The translations under genes were made by a program, and so were the position numbers. Below, in pieces: positions 7,284 through 14,815 of a stretch of 16,171 nt of DNA. The first letter of the stretch is position 1, and each line of letters opens with the position of its first letter. The stretch covers positions 1 to 16,171 of the forward strand of contig JBDREF010000464.1 in the NCBI GenBank assembly GCA_043820045.1. The letters are read 5' to 3'. The notes under the pieces were generated by a model that did no database searches, was not told the DNA's origin, and worked only from the letters and a program-made list of their open reading frames with translations. The stretch is from JBDREF01 sp043820045 (GTDB lineage: Bacteria; Planctomycetota; Phycisphaerae; Sedimentisphaerales; Anaerobacaceae).

Positions 7284-9326
7284 TCAAGGCTCAACCGCCT
7301 GGTCGTAAACGCGAGTGTCATCAATCAGGCCGGACCAGAAGCTCGCAGCATCAAGGCCTTCTCCCGCACCGATGTACAAGCCGCTCTTCGAGGATTTCAA
7401 CAAAGCGATAGGGCTGTCATCCTCGGCAACCTCGACTTTGTCCACGTATAAGCGCCGAAGTGAACCGTCCCAAACAAAACCGATATGATGCCACAGGCCG
7501 TCCGTGATTACATACTCCGAGGCCAGTGCAGGCGGGACAACCCGCCCGGAAGCGGCAGGCACCAACCCGCTAATAAGTTTTCCCTGCAACGGTTCGGTAC
7601 CTATCCATGTTTCACCGGTCCCCGCACCGTATGCCTGAGATACAATCGTACGCCCCGGAACATCTGTTCGAACCCAGGCATACGCGCTGAACGGCCCGTC
7701 CGCAGGATCCAGCACAAAGGGCGTGCTCACATAATCATCGACTCCGTCAAACTCGAGCGCTCCACGTATGGCGCCGCCGGAAGGCCGCCATAGAGGATTG
7801 CCATGAAGCGTGCCATCATTGTCGCCGGCAATGTCGCCGGCAATGGTACTTTCGGCCTCATCCAGCTTCCAATGTGCTGCCAGGCGGAAATCCGACAGCC
7901 AGTTGGAGGCAAAGACATCGAGGTCCAGCATGTCGATAACACCGTCTTCCGGCTCCGAAATATCGTAGAGCCGATTCCATCGCCCTTGGTCGGATGTGCT
8001 AAGCCAGGCTGAAGCGAATGCGGCGAAATCAGTCAGGTCTATGTCGCAGTCCCCGTCGAAATCACCCCTTCTGGTCGTCCTCCGTAAGGAGTCCCCAGGA
8101 CCGCACACTATCTTGAATACCTCCCCGTCGAGATCCACTATGTAGAGATTGCCGGAAACATCCTCGCCGAAAGACGAGATCGATCCGACCGAGCCGCCGT
8201 CGCCGGACAATTCGGCCGTACGGTTCGTGAAATCGGTTATCTCCGTTCCATCGAAGCGAAACGACCATATCTGATTGCTGACATAATCGGCGAAGAAGTA
8301 CGTGCCCTGGAGCTGGTGGATCGGCCCGCGATAGACGTAGCCGCCCGTTATTGAATAACCGCCGTCGAGCCCGCCCGTGTGCAGGTATTCGTAAATCGGA
8401 GGTGTGAAGCTCGGATCATTACACGGCGATGGATCGTTGGGAAAGTTGCAGTTTGTGCCCTCCATCACCCGCCAGCCATAATTCTCCCCGCCTTTACTCG
8501 ATGCAGGCTGGAAGTCTATCTCCTCTCGCTGGTTCTGGCCGACGTCTGCGATGTAGAGGTCGCCGGTCAGCCGGTCGAAGCTCGCCCTCCACGGGTTGCG
8601 CAGGCCGTACGCCCAAATCTCATCGTCGCCGGTGGTCCCGACAAAGGGATTGTCGGCTGGAATTGCATAGTTGCGGCTCGAATCGGCCTGGAAATCGTCG
8701 CCGTTTATGTCGATGCGCATTATTTTGCCGAGCCTCTGATCGGTTATGTCCTGGGCGCGATTGCCGGGATCGTTGCCGCTGCCGCCGTCGCCCGAGCAGA
8801 TGTAGAGAAATCCGTCCGGCCCGAACCCGAGCCAGCCGCCGTTGTGATTTGCAAACGGTTGACTGTAGGTCATAACAGTGGTTCCGGTGGCCTCATCGGC
8901 AAGGTCCGGGTTGACCGTCGATACCCGGTACCTGCGGATATTGGTCGTTCCATTTGCCCCAGTGAAGTTGACATAAAAGAATCCGTTGACTGCGTAGTCG
9001 GGGTGAAACGCCAGTCCAAGCAGGCCCTGTTCATTGCCGGTCGCAAGACCGTCTAAGTCCAGGAACGGCGTGGTGTTGACCATGCCCGTATTTAGATTCA
9101 ATACTTTAATCCGCCCGGTATGCTGCTCGACGATGAACAAGCGGCCAACGTCGCCGGCGACAGAAGTGACGTAGAGCGGCCGGCTCAGGCCTGACGCAAC
9201 AAGCTCAGCCGTGATAGCCGAAGCCCGGGCCGGACAAGTAACCATTATTACCGCCAACAGAGCCGGGCCTAAGAGACGATGTGGTGAAATGACAGTAAGA
9301 CCGTTGGAAGTACACAGCTTTTTCAT
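7284..9326 (-). CDS. Exported PQQ-dependent sugar dehydrogenase with dockerin-like and LamG modules
   Basis: A 680-residue secreted or periplasmic protein. A signal peptide (basic start, hydrophobic residues about 18-33) ends near ARASA, residue 37. Residues 40-408 form the six-bladed GSDH propeller of soluble glucose/sorbosone dehydrogenases. Blade segments include GLLGLAFHPDY near 101, FANHNGGWLGFGPDGFLY near 158 with the putative catalytic H161, CSGDGGSGNDPGNR, and GLRNPWRASFDRLTGDLYIADVG. Residues 421-479 hold two dockerin-like calcium loops (GDFDGDCDIDLTDF; DGVIDMLDLDVF). Residues 484-680 form a LamG/concanavalin-like module ending in LIDDTRVYDQAVEP. The start at ATG 9326 has GGGGAGG six to seven bases upstream, and TATAAT lies at 9368-9363. 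It probably oxidises extracellular sugar with PQQ. Some family members are only PQQ-like propellers, so activity and cofactor are not proven. Confidence 0.88.
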   Translation of the reverse strand: MKKLCTSNGLTVISPHRLLGPALLAVIMVTCPARASAITAELVASGLSRPLYVTSVAGDVGRLFIVEQHTGRIKVLNLNTGMVNTTPFLDLDGLATGNEQGLLGLAFHPDYAVNGFFYVNFTGANGTTNIRRYRVSTVNPDLADEATGTTVMTYSQPFANHNGGWLGFGPDGFLYICSGDGGSGNDPGNRAQDITDQRLGKIMRIDINGDDFQADSSRNYAIPADNPFVGTTGDDEIWAYGLRNPWRASFDRLTGDLYIADVGQNQREEIDFQPASSKGGENYGWRVMEGTNCNFPNDPSPCNDPSFTPPIYEYLHTGGLDGGYSITGGYVYRGPIHQLQGTYFFADYVSNQIWSFRFDGTEITDFTNRTAELSGDGGSVGSISSFGEDVSGNLYIVDLDGEVFKIVCGPGDSLRRTTRRGDFDGDCDIDLTDFAAFASAWLSTSDQGRWNRLYDISEPEDGVIDMLDLDVFASNWLSDFRLAAHWKLDEAESTIAGDIAGDNDGTLHGNPLWRPSGGAIRGALEFDGVDDYVSTPFVLDPADGPFSAYAWVRTDVPGRTIVSQAYGAGTGETWIGTEPLQGKLISGLVPAASGRVVPPALASEYVITDGLWHHIGFVWDGSLRRLYVDKVEVAEDDSPIALLKSSKSGLYIGAGEGLDAASFWSGLIDDTRVYDQAVEP

Positions 9327-9362
9327 TTTTGCCTCCCCTGAAGAACGCGACAGTTTTTAAGA

Positions 9363-9368
9363 ATTATA
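9363..9368 (-). promoter_or_regulatory. TATAAT -10 box of the sugar dehydrogenase gene
   Basis: A perfect minus-strand TATAAT lies 36 bases upstream of ATG 9326, leaving a leader of about 30 bases that ends in a strong ribosome site (GGGGAGG). The matching -35 region is weak (AAACAA at 17 bases). The box lies in the 172-base gap after nifS, which suggests the dehydrogenase is transcribed on its own. Confidence 0.5.
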
Positions 9369-9498
9369 CGAGAGAAGCAGACTAATTGTTTCTTCGTCCT
9401 CCGATTGGCCGCTGCTGGCCTGTAGAGCAACCAGACGTAGCCTATACGCGGATACGGCCGGATTCAAACGATCAGCTTCTGGTCGATTGTGAATTTAC

Positions 9499-10656
9499 CT
9501 ACTTGGCCACGAACGGCGAGAGTTCGCGAAGCTGGTTGATGATCGGCGGCAGCTTCTCTATTGTGCAGTCCACCTCTTCCTCGGTGCTGTACCTGCTGAG
9601 GCTGAAGCGGATTGAGCCGTGGGCGGCGGTGAAGGGCACGCCCATCGCGCGCAAGACGTGGCTGGGTTCCAGTGAGCCCGATGTACACGCCGAGCCGCTG
9701 CTGGCGCAAATGCCGTACTTGTCCAACATCAGTAAAATCGCTTCGCCCTCGATGTACTCGAAGCTTATGTTGCAGGTGTTGGGCAGTCGATTATCCGCGT
9801 CGCCATTCAGCCGGCAATCGGGACACTTTTCCAATATCGCAACTTCGAGTTTGTCCCGCAGGTATTTGACCTTGCTGTTTTCCTCTTCGAGGCTGCCCGC
9901 CGCCAGTTCACATGCCTTGCCGAGACCGACGATACCAGGCACATTTTCCGTTCCGGCCCTTCGGCCTGCTTCCTGGTGACCACCTAACATAAAGGGTGAC
10001 AGCCGCGTGCCCTTGCGGACGTAGAGAACGCCTATGCCCTTGGGCCCGTGCAGCTTGTGGCCTGAAAGGCTCAGCAGGTCAATACTGCTTTTAGAGAGGT
10101 TCAGCGGTATTTTGCCGACCGCCTGCACTGCATCGGTGTGAAAAACCGCCCCTTTGCTCGCAGCCAAATCGGCGATTCTTTCTATCGGGAATATTACACC
10201 CGTCTCGTTGTTTGCGTACATTATCGTGACCAGGGCAGTATCGTCGTCGAGCCGATCTTCGAGTTCCGCAACGTCAAGCCGGCCCTGCCTGTCCACGCTC
10301 AACTCCACGACCTTATAGCCGTGATTTTCAAGGTCGCGACAGACTGTCAGTACGGCGGGATGTTCGACTCTGGTTGTAATGACCGTGCGCTTGTTAGGTA
10401 CAGCGGCCAACGTACCTTTGATAGCGGTGTTGTCGCTTTCGGTGCCGCCGCTGGTGAAAATGATCTCGCTCGGTTCGCAACCCAAAAGAGCAGCCACCTG
10501 CTCCCGCGCCTGGCGGATTCTGCGCCCTATCTGTCCGCCGAACGTGTGCATGCTCGAAGGATTGCCGTACAAGTCGCAGAACAAGGGCCTGATCTCTTCG
10601 AGCACTTCCTCTGCTACTTTTGTGGTGGCGTTGTTGTCGAAATATATGGTTGTCAT
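9499..10656 (-). CDS. nifS: Cysteine desulfurase, NifS type
   Basis: A 385-residue PLP enzyme that converts cysteine to alanine and passes sulfane sulfur to the scaffold. Key features are FDNNATTKV at residues 6-14, FTSGGTESDN at 67-76, the PLP-stacking H99 in VEHPAV, HTDAVQAVGKIP at 173-184, the Schiff-base lysine K201 in SLSGHKLHGPKG, and the persulfide cysteine C324 in SSGSACTSGSLEPSHVL. These positions are essentially those of Azotobacter NifS (K202, C325), and the active-site loop is of the NifS/IscS class, not SufS. ATG 10656 lies three bases after the nifU stop, with AGGGGA upstream, so the pair should be translationally coupled. It is last in the operon led by the Rrf2 gene. No nitrogenase genes are in the window, so a housekeeping Fe-S role is more likely than a nitrogenase role. 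Confidence 0.95.
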   Translation of the reverse strand: MTTIYFDNNATTKVAEEVLEEIRPLFCDLYGNPSSMHTFGGQIGRRIRQAREQVAALLGCEPSEIIFTSGGTESDNTAIKGTLAAVPNKRTVITTRVEHPAVLTVCRDLENHGYKVVELSVDRQGRLDVAELEDRLDDDTALVTIMYANNETGVIFPIERIADLAASKGAVFHTDAVQAVGKIPLNLSKSSIDLLSLSGHKLHGPKGIGVLYVRKGTRLSPFMLGGHQEAGRRAGTENVPGIVGLGKACELAAGSLEEENSKVKYLRDKLEVAILEKCPDCRLNGDADNRLPNTCNISFEYIEGEAILLMLDKYGICASSGSACTSGSLEPSHVLRAMGVPFTAAHGSIRFSLSRYSTEEEVDCTIEKLPPIINQLRELSPFVAK

Positions 10657-10659
10657 CTG

Positions 10660-11541
10660 TTATCCCCTGTGATTGTGCTGCGGGTCCGCCGAGTCCTTGT
10701 CTTCTTCGACGAACAGCTCTTCAGAAACGAATTCCCTCAGCTTGGCCTCGACTACATCTTTCATGGTAAGCTCGGCCATCGTACACTGGGCGCACATTCC
10801 TCTGAAGGCTACGACTACCTTGTTTCCTTCGACGTCAATCAGTTCAATGTTGCCGCCGTGGGCCCGCAGCGCCGGCCTGATTTGCTCGTTCACAGTCTGC
10901 TGGATCAACTGCATTTTCTGAATATTAGTGAGTTTCCCGGCCCGCCGGGGCGCGGAGACGGGGACTTCCTTGACCTTATCGCCCTGTGTCTTCTCTATCA
11001 ACTTCTCGATCTCGCCCTGACATCCGCCGCATCCGCCGCCGGCCTTGCAGTAATTGGTGACCTCCTCGACGGTCATCAGGTCGTTCTCGCGTATTACCCT
11101 TTCGATTTCCCTGTCGGTCACGCCGAAGCAGGTGCAGACAACGTTGCCTTCAATCTCATGCTTCTTGTTGCCGCCGCCCTGATAGTTCTCGATGGCCGCT
11201 TCGAGAGCTTCTCTGCCCATTACCGAGCAGTGCATTTTTTGCTCCGGCAGCCCGCCCAGGTAGTCGGCGATGTCTTTGTTGGTCACCTTGGCAGCCTCTT
11301 CCAGCGTAAGGCCCTGTATCAGCTCGGTTAGCACGGACGACGTAGCAATGGCGCTGGCACAGCCGAACGTCTTGAACTTCGCGTCTTTGATCCTGCCGTT
11401 GGCGTCGAGCTTGAACGTAAGCTTCAGAGCATCACCGCAGGCCAGAGACCCCACTTCTCCAACACCGTCCGGCTCTTCTACTTCGCCGACGTTCCGCGGA
11501 TTGAAGAAGTGGTCCCTTACCTTATCTGTATATTCCCACAT
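10660..11541 (-). CDS. nifU: Three-domain Fe-S scaffold protein NifU
   Basis: A 293-residue modular scaffold that builds [2Fe-2S]/[4Fe-4S] clusters with sulfur from NifS. Domain 1 (1-125) is IscU-like with C35, C61 and C105 (SLACGDAL, FGCASAIA, KMHCSVMGREAL). Domain 2 (about 133-180) is the central ferredoxin-like [2Fe-2S] domain with C136, C138, C171 and C174 (VVCTCFGV; GGCGGCQ). Domain 3 (205-278) is Nfu-like with the CAQC motif at 250-253. The layout and spacing match Azotobacter NifU almost residue for residue. Start ATG 11541 gives the classic MWEYTDKVRDHFFNPRN beginning; a GTG at 11556 would add five residues. A histidine-containing tail (DPQHNHRG) follows the last domain. It lies between metY (74-base gap filled by a repeat) and nifS (3-base gap). 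Confidence 0.95.
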   Translation of the reverse strand: MWEYTDKVRDHFFNPRNVGEVEEPDGVGEVGSLACGDALKLTFKLDANGRIKDAKFKTFGCASAIATSSVLTELIQGLTLEEAAKVTNKDIADYLGGLPEQKMHCSVMGREALEAAIENYQGGGNKKHEIEGNVVCTCFGVTDREIERVIRENDLMTVEEVTNYCKAGGGCGGCQGEIEKLIEKTQGDKVKEVPVSAPRRAGKLTNIQKMQLIQQTVNEQIRPALRAHGGNIELIDVEGNKVVVAFRGMCAQCTMAELTMKDVVEAKLREFVSEELFVEEDKDSADPQHNHRG

Positions 11542-11548
11542 GGCTCTG

Positions 11549-11597
11549 TTTCCCACATTTCACGTTTCGTATTTCGTTGTTCCCGCCAGAGCGGGAA
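11549..11597. repeat. REP-like palindrome with tandem heptamers between metY and nifU
   Basis: TTCCCGC (11580-11586) and GCGGGAA (11591-11597) form a perfect 7-bp stem with the tetraloop CAGA. It resembles the common GATTCCCGC...GCGGGAAT palindromes of bacterial intergenic repeats. Next to it are four degenerate 7-base units, TTTCCCA, CATTTCA, CGTTTCG and TATTTCG (11549-11576). The element fills most of the only long gap in the operon and overlaps the nifU ribosome-site region. It could be a neutral insertion, or an RNA hairpin that alters nifUS expression. Confidence 0.6.
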
Positions 11598-11615
11598 TCC
11601 TTCACTATCTCTCAT

Positions 11616-12905
11616 TTACCCCTGACTGGCCTTAAGCGCCTGGTCAACGTCGGCAATTATGTCGTCAATGTGTTCGGTGCCAGCCGAGACACGAACGTAG
11701 TCGGGAGTAACGCCCGCCGCAAGCTGTTCGGCCTCGCTTAGCTGCTGGTGCGTCGTGCTGGCCGGGTGAATCACCAATGTCTTGCTGTCGCCGATATTGG
11801 CAAGATGGCTTGCCAACTTGACACTGTTGATAAACTTGATGCCGGCGTCTCTGCCGCCCTTTATTCCAAAGCCTAAGAGGGCGCCCTGCCCGTTGGGCAG
11901 ATATTTCATCGCCAGCTTGTAATCGGGATGCGATTCGAGCCCCGGATAATTGACCCAAGTGACTGCTTTCTGTTTTTCAAGCCATTGCGCCAGTTTGAGC
12001 GCGTTCTCAGAGTGCCTGGGCATACGCAGATGCAGCGTCTCGATTCCCTGGAGGAACAGGAACGCATTAAACGGCGACATACAACTGCCCATGTCTCGAA
12101 GGAACTGGGTCCTGGCCTTGATGATGTACGCAAGCGGACCAAAAGACTCGACATATTTGACGCCGTGGTAACTTGGGTCCGGCTCGGTCAGGTCTGGGTA
12201 TCGGCCGTTTGTCCAGTCGAACTTGCCCGAATCGACGATCGCCCCGCCTATGGATGTTCCGTGCCCGCCGATGAACTTCGTGCAGCTATGAACCACAATA
12301 TCTATGCCGTAGTCGAAGGGCCTGAACAGTATCGGCGTGGTAACGGTATTGTCGCAAATCACGGGCATGCCGTGCTTGTGGGCGATGTCGGCGATTTTGT
12401 CGTATTGCAGAATGTCGTTTTTAGGATTGCCGACCGTCTCGATATAAATCAGCCGGGTATTGTCTTTTATCGCCTTGGCGAAGTTCTCCGGCTTTTTCGG
12501 ATCGACGAAAGTCACTTCAATGCCCAGCTTTGCAAATGTATGGCTGAACAGGGTAACGGTTCCGCCGTACAGTGAATTCGAGGAGACGATATGCCCGCCG
12601 GCGCCGCAGATGTTAAAGATGCTCACGTATATAGCCGACTGGCCCGAACTCATGCCCAGGCCGCCTACGCCGCCCTCCAGCGCAGCCAATCGCTTCTCCA
12701 GCACATCGGTAGTCGGATTCATCAGCCGTGTGTAGATGTTTCCAAACTCCTTGAGCGCAAAGAGATTCGCAGCGTGGTCCGTGCTCTTGAAACAATAGCT
12801 CGTAGTCTGATAAATAGGCACGGCCCTGCTTAGCGTCTCTGAGTCCGCCTGTTGGCCCGCGTGCAGGGCCAGAGTTTCCAAATGATATTCGGGTTCTTTT
12901 GTCAT
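11616..12905 (-). CDS. metY: O-acetylhomoserine sulfhydrylase (Cys/Met metabolism PLP enzyme)
   Basis: A 429-residue fold-type I PLP enzyme that should make homocysteine from O-acetylhomoserine and sulfide, possibly also cysteine from O-acetylserine. Visible features are LALHAGQ near residue 12, YTRLMNPT at 58-65 (cofactor phosphate contacts from the neighbouring subunit), GMSSGQSAI at 84-92, DNTVTTP at 185-191, and the Schiff-base K210 in HSCTKFIGGHGTSIGG. The ~430-residue length and the insert containing PDPSYHGVKYVE are typical of MetY-type sulfhydrylases rather than the ~380-residue cystathionine enzymes. ATG 12905 follows AAGGA at about nine bases and lies 16 bases after the nadA stop. 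Its company of cysE and cysK supports direct sulfide assimilation. Substrate choice cannot be settled from sequence. Confidence 0.9.
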   Translation of the reverse strand: MTKEPEYHLETLALHAGQQADSETLSRAVPIYQTTSYCFKSTDHAANLFALKEFGNIYTRLMNPTTDVLEKRLAALEGGVGGLGMSSGQSAIYVSIFNICGAGGHIVSSNSLYGGTVTLFSHTFAKLGIEVTFVDPKKPENFAKAIKDNTRLIYIETVGNPKNDILQYDKIADIAHKHGMPVICDNTVTTPILFRPFDYGIDIVVHSCTKFIGGHGTSIGGAIVDSGKFDWTNGRYPDLTEPDPSYHGVKYVESFGPLAYIIKARTQFLRDMGSCMSPFNAFLFLQGIETLHLRMPRHSENALKLAQWLEKQKAVTWVNYPGLESHPDYKLAMKYLPNGQGALLGFGIKGGRDAGIKFINSVKLASHLANIGDSKTLVIHPASTTHQQLSEAEQLAAGVTPDYVRVSAGTEHIDDIIADVDQALKASQG

Positions 12906-12921
12906 TTGCTCAAATCCTTTC

Positions 12922-13839
12922 CTATTTCGAAGGTAGTATCTCCACCATTCTGTTGAGAGACCTTTCCGCTCTCGTTCTTATTTCCTCGGGGACTGTAATT
13001 CTGTACTGCATATCCTCCAAAGAGGCAACGATCTTGTCCACAGTAATCTTTTTCATATTGGGGCATATCGCCCTGCTGCTGGCGGCGATGAATTCGGCTT
13101 CGGGGTTCTGTTTATTCAGAGCGTGAATTATTCCTTTCTCTGTGGCTACTATGAATCTTTTCGCCGTGCTCCCGGCGGCAAACTTGAGCATCTGGCCCGT
13201 GCTGAGCAACTCGTCCGCCAACTCCTTGACCGGCTCGGTGCATTCCGGATGCGCCATTACGATCGCATCCGGATATTTGGCCCTGGCGGCCCTGATATCG
13301 TCGGCGGTCATCAGCACATGAGTCGTGCAGTAACCGGGCCATAGCACCATGTTCCGGCCGGTTCTCTCGGCGACAAACTGACCGAGATGCTGGTCCGGCA
13401 CAAAGATAATGCGTCTGTCTTCAGGCAGAGAATTTACGACCTCAACCGCGTTGGAGCTGGTGCAGCAATAATCGCTCTCGGCCTTGACCTCTGCTGTACT
13501 GTTGACGTAACAGACTACGATCGCGCCGGGATGTTGTTCTTTCAGCCCTCGCAATTGCTCTGCGGTAATCATATCAGCCATCGGACAACCGGCGGACTTC
13601 TCCGGCAGGAGCACGGTTTTTTCCGGCGAGAGAATCGCAGCGGTCTCCGCCATAAACCGCACGCCGCAGAACACGATCACATCCGCATCCGTCTGCGAAG
13701 CCCGGATGCTGAGACCCAGCGAGTCGCCCGTAAAATCAGCCAAATCCTGTATTTCACCGGGCTGGTAGTTGTGGGCGAGTATCACTGCGTTACGCTCGGC
13801 TTTTAGATCTTCGATTTGCTTGATTAGCTGCTCATTCAT
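12922..13839 (-). CDS. nadA: Quinolinate synthase NadA
   Basis: A 305-residue [4Fe-4S] enzyme condensing iminoaspartate with dihydroxyacetone phosphate to quinolinate for de novo NAD synthesis. The three cluster cysteines are visible as C85 (SAGCPMADM), C171 (PGYCTTH) and C259 (AICPNMKK), spaced as in the Thermotoga enzyme. Other conserved parts are ILAHNYQPGEIQDLADFTGDS at about 20-40, FCGVRFMAETA at 57-67, CYVNSTAEVKA, MAHPEC and KFAAGSTAKRFIVATE. ATG 13839 is one base after the cysE stop, with GAGAT upstream, so translation is coupled; 19 further open codons upstream overlap cysE and are rejected. Its presence among cysteine and Fe-S genes is unusual and fits an enzyme whose oxygen-sensitive cluster needs constant supply. 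The partner genes nadB and nadC are not in the window. Confidence 0.95.
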   Translation of the reverse strand: MNEQLIKQIEDLKAERNAVILAHNYQPGEIQDLADFTGDSLGLSIRASQTDADVIVFCGVRFMAETAAILSPEKTVLLPEKSAGCPMADMITAEQLRGLKEQHPGAIVVCYVNSTAEVKAESDYCCTSSNAVEVVNSLPEDRRIIFVPDQHLGQFVAERTGRNMVLWPGYCTTHVLMTADDIRAARAKYPDAIVMAHPECTEPVKELADELLSTGQMLKFAAGSTAKRFIVATEKGIIHALNKQNPEAEFIAASSRAICPNMKKITVDKIVASLEDMQYRITVPEEIRTRAERSLNRMVEILPSK

Positions 13840-13840
13840 T

Positions 13841-14779
13841 TCATATCTCGTAAATACCGCCGTCGGCTTTGGGATTTCTGCATACCAGATCGGCATTAGC
13901 GGTGGTTACGGTAAATCCGGCGGGTACGGACTGTTTTACCCAGACGTTGCCGCCGATGATTGCGCCCTTGCCAATCGTGACGTCGCCTAATATGGTAGCC
14001 TCGGCGTAAATTGTTACATCATCCTCTATCGTCGGATGTCTTTTCTTGCCCTTAATGATCCTTCCCCTTTCGTCCTTCGGAAAACTCATCGCCCCAAGGG
14101 TCGTGCCCTGATAGATTTTTACATTGTCACCTATTATCGTTGTCTCACCGATTACAACACCCGTGCCGTGGTCAATGAAAAAATTCCTGCCTATTGTCGC
14201 TCCCGGATGTATGTCAATTCCGGTCCTGGAATGTGCGCATTCGCTCATTATCCGCGGAATCAACGGTATCTGCCGGAGATACAATTCGTGGGCAATGCGA
14301 TAGGTCGCAATGGCCGTGATGCAGGGATAGCTTATCACAATTTCCTCGTAGGATTTCGCCGCGGGATTGCCATCGAATGCGGCACCGACATCGCCTTTCA
14401 GCAGATCTCTGATTTTCGGCAGTTGTGTCAATAAATACAACGTGGCATCCTCCGCCATTGCCCGGCAGTCCCCGGTGTCACAATCCTCCATATTGCATTG
14501 ATACTTATAAGCTCTTTCTATCTGTTCGGACAACTCCGAATATACGTGGTAGAGAATATCGATAACGATAAATTCGATATTCGATTTTTTTACCGATCTT
14601 TTGCCCGTATAGCCCGGAAAGAGAATTTCAGTAAGCAGGTCGAGGACCTCTAAAATCTTGTCCCGCACGGGTAGATTAGAGACGTCGATAAAATTGATGC
14701 CGGAATCACCCTTGTAGGTCTGGGTTATTTCGTCAACTATATCCTTAATTTTTTGATCGGTAAGCCTGGTCTTCCGCAT
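13841..14779 (-). CDS. cysE: Serine O-acetyltransferase, EpsC/CysE type
   Basis: A 312-residue enzyme making O-acetylserine from serine and acetyl-CoA, the substrate of CysK. The N-terminal helical region (1-175) is followed by the left-handed beta-helix (about 185-295) of hexapeptide repeats: TGIDIHPGATIG, the catalytic loop FIDHGTGVVIGET with H204, KIYQGTTLGAMSFPKDERG, KKRHPTIEDDVTIYAEATILG and VTIGKGAIIGGNVWVKQSVP. The long N-terminus, with AAKSYEEIVISYPCITAIATYRIAHELY, matches EpsC-type enzymes rather than the ~270-residue enterobacterial CysE. A short cysteine cluster (C95, C100, C105, evenly spaced) sits in the N-terminal domain and could bind metal or sense redox state; this is inference. 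It starts 36 bases after cysK, with a weak ribosome site and a palindrome in that gap. Its stop is one base before the nadA start. Confidence 0.94.
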   Translation of the reverse strand: MRKTRLTDQKIKDIVDEITQTYKGDSGINFIDVSNLPVRDKILEVLDLLTEILFPGYTGKRSVKKSNIEFIVIDILYHVYSELSEQIERAYKYQCNMEDCDTGDCRAMAEDATLYLLTQLPKIRDLLKGDVGAAFDGNPAAKSYEEIVISYPCITAIATYRIAHELYLRQIPLIPRIMSECAHSRTGIDIHPGATIGRNFFIDHGTGVVIGETTIIGDNVKIYQGTTLGAMSFPKDERGRIIKGKKRHPTIEDDVTIYAEATILGDVTIGKGAIIGGNVWVKQSVPAGFTVTTANADLVCRNPKADGGIYEI

Positions 14780-14793
14780 TGTTGGAATCTTTC

Positions 14794-14810
14794 AAAACGT
14801 TGCACGTTTT
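14794..14810. promoter_or_regulatory. Perfect palindrome between cysK and cysE
   Basis: AAAACGT (14794-14800) and ACGTTTT (14804-14810) are perfect inverted repeats around TGC, within the 36-base cysK-cysE gap and 15 bases from the cysE start. No T-run follows that would make a terminator. It may be a protein-binding site or an mRNA hairpin limiting cysE translation, whose ribosome site is poor. Its role is inferred only. Confidence 0.4.
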
Positions 14811-14815
14811 GGGTT

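Noticed and set aside
9408..9421. Hairpin GGCC-6-GGCC downstream of nifS as a terminator
   Set aside because: The stem is only four base pairs and no T-run follows on the minus strand.
10138..11331. Plus-strand open frame of 397 codons across nifS and nifU
   Set aside because: It is opposite two genes with every catalytic and cluster residue intact, and its translation resembles no family.
9499..11541. Part of a nitrogen-fixation cluster
   Set aside because: NifU and NifS names reflect domain architecture; no nifHDK, nifB or nifV genes are present and the neighbours concern cysteine and NAD.
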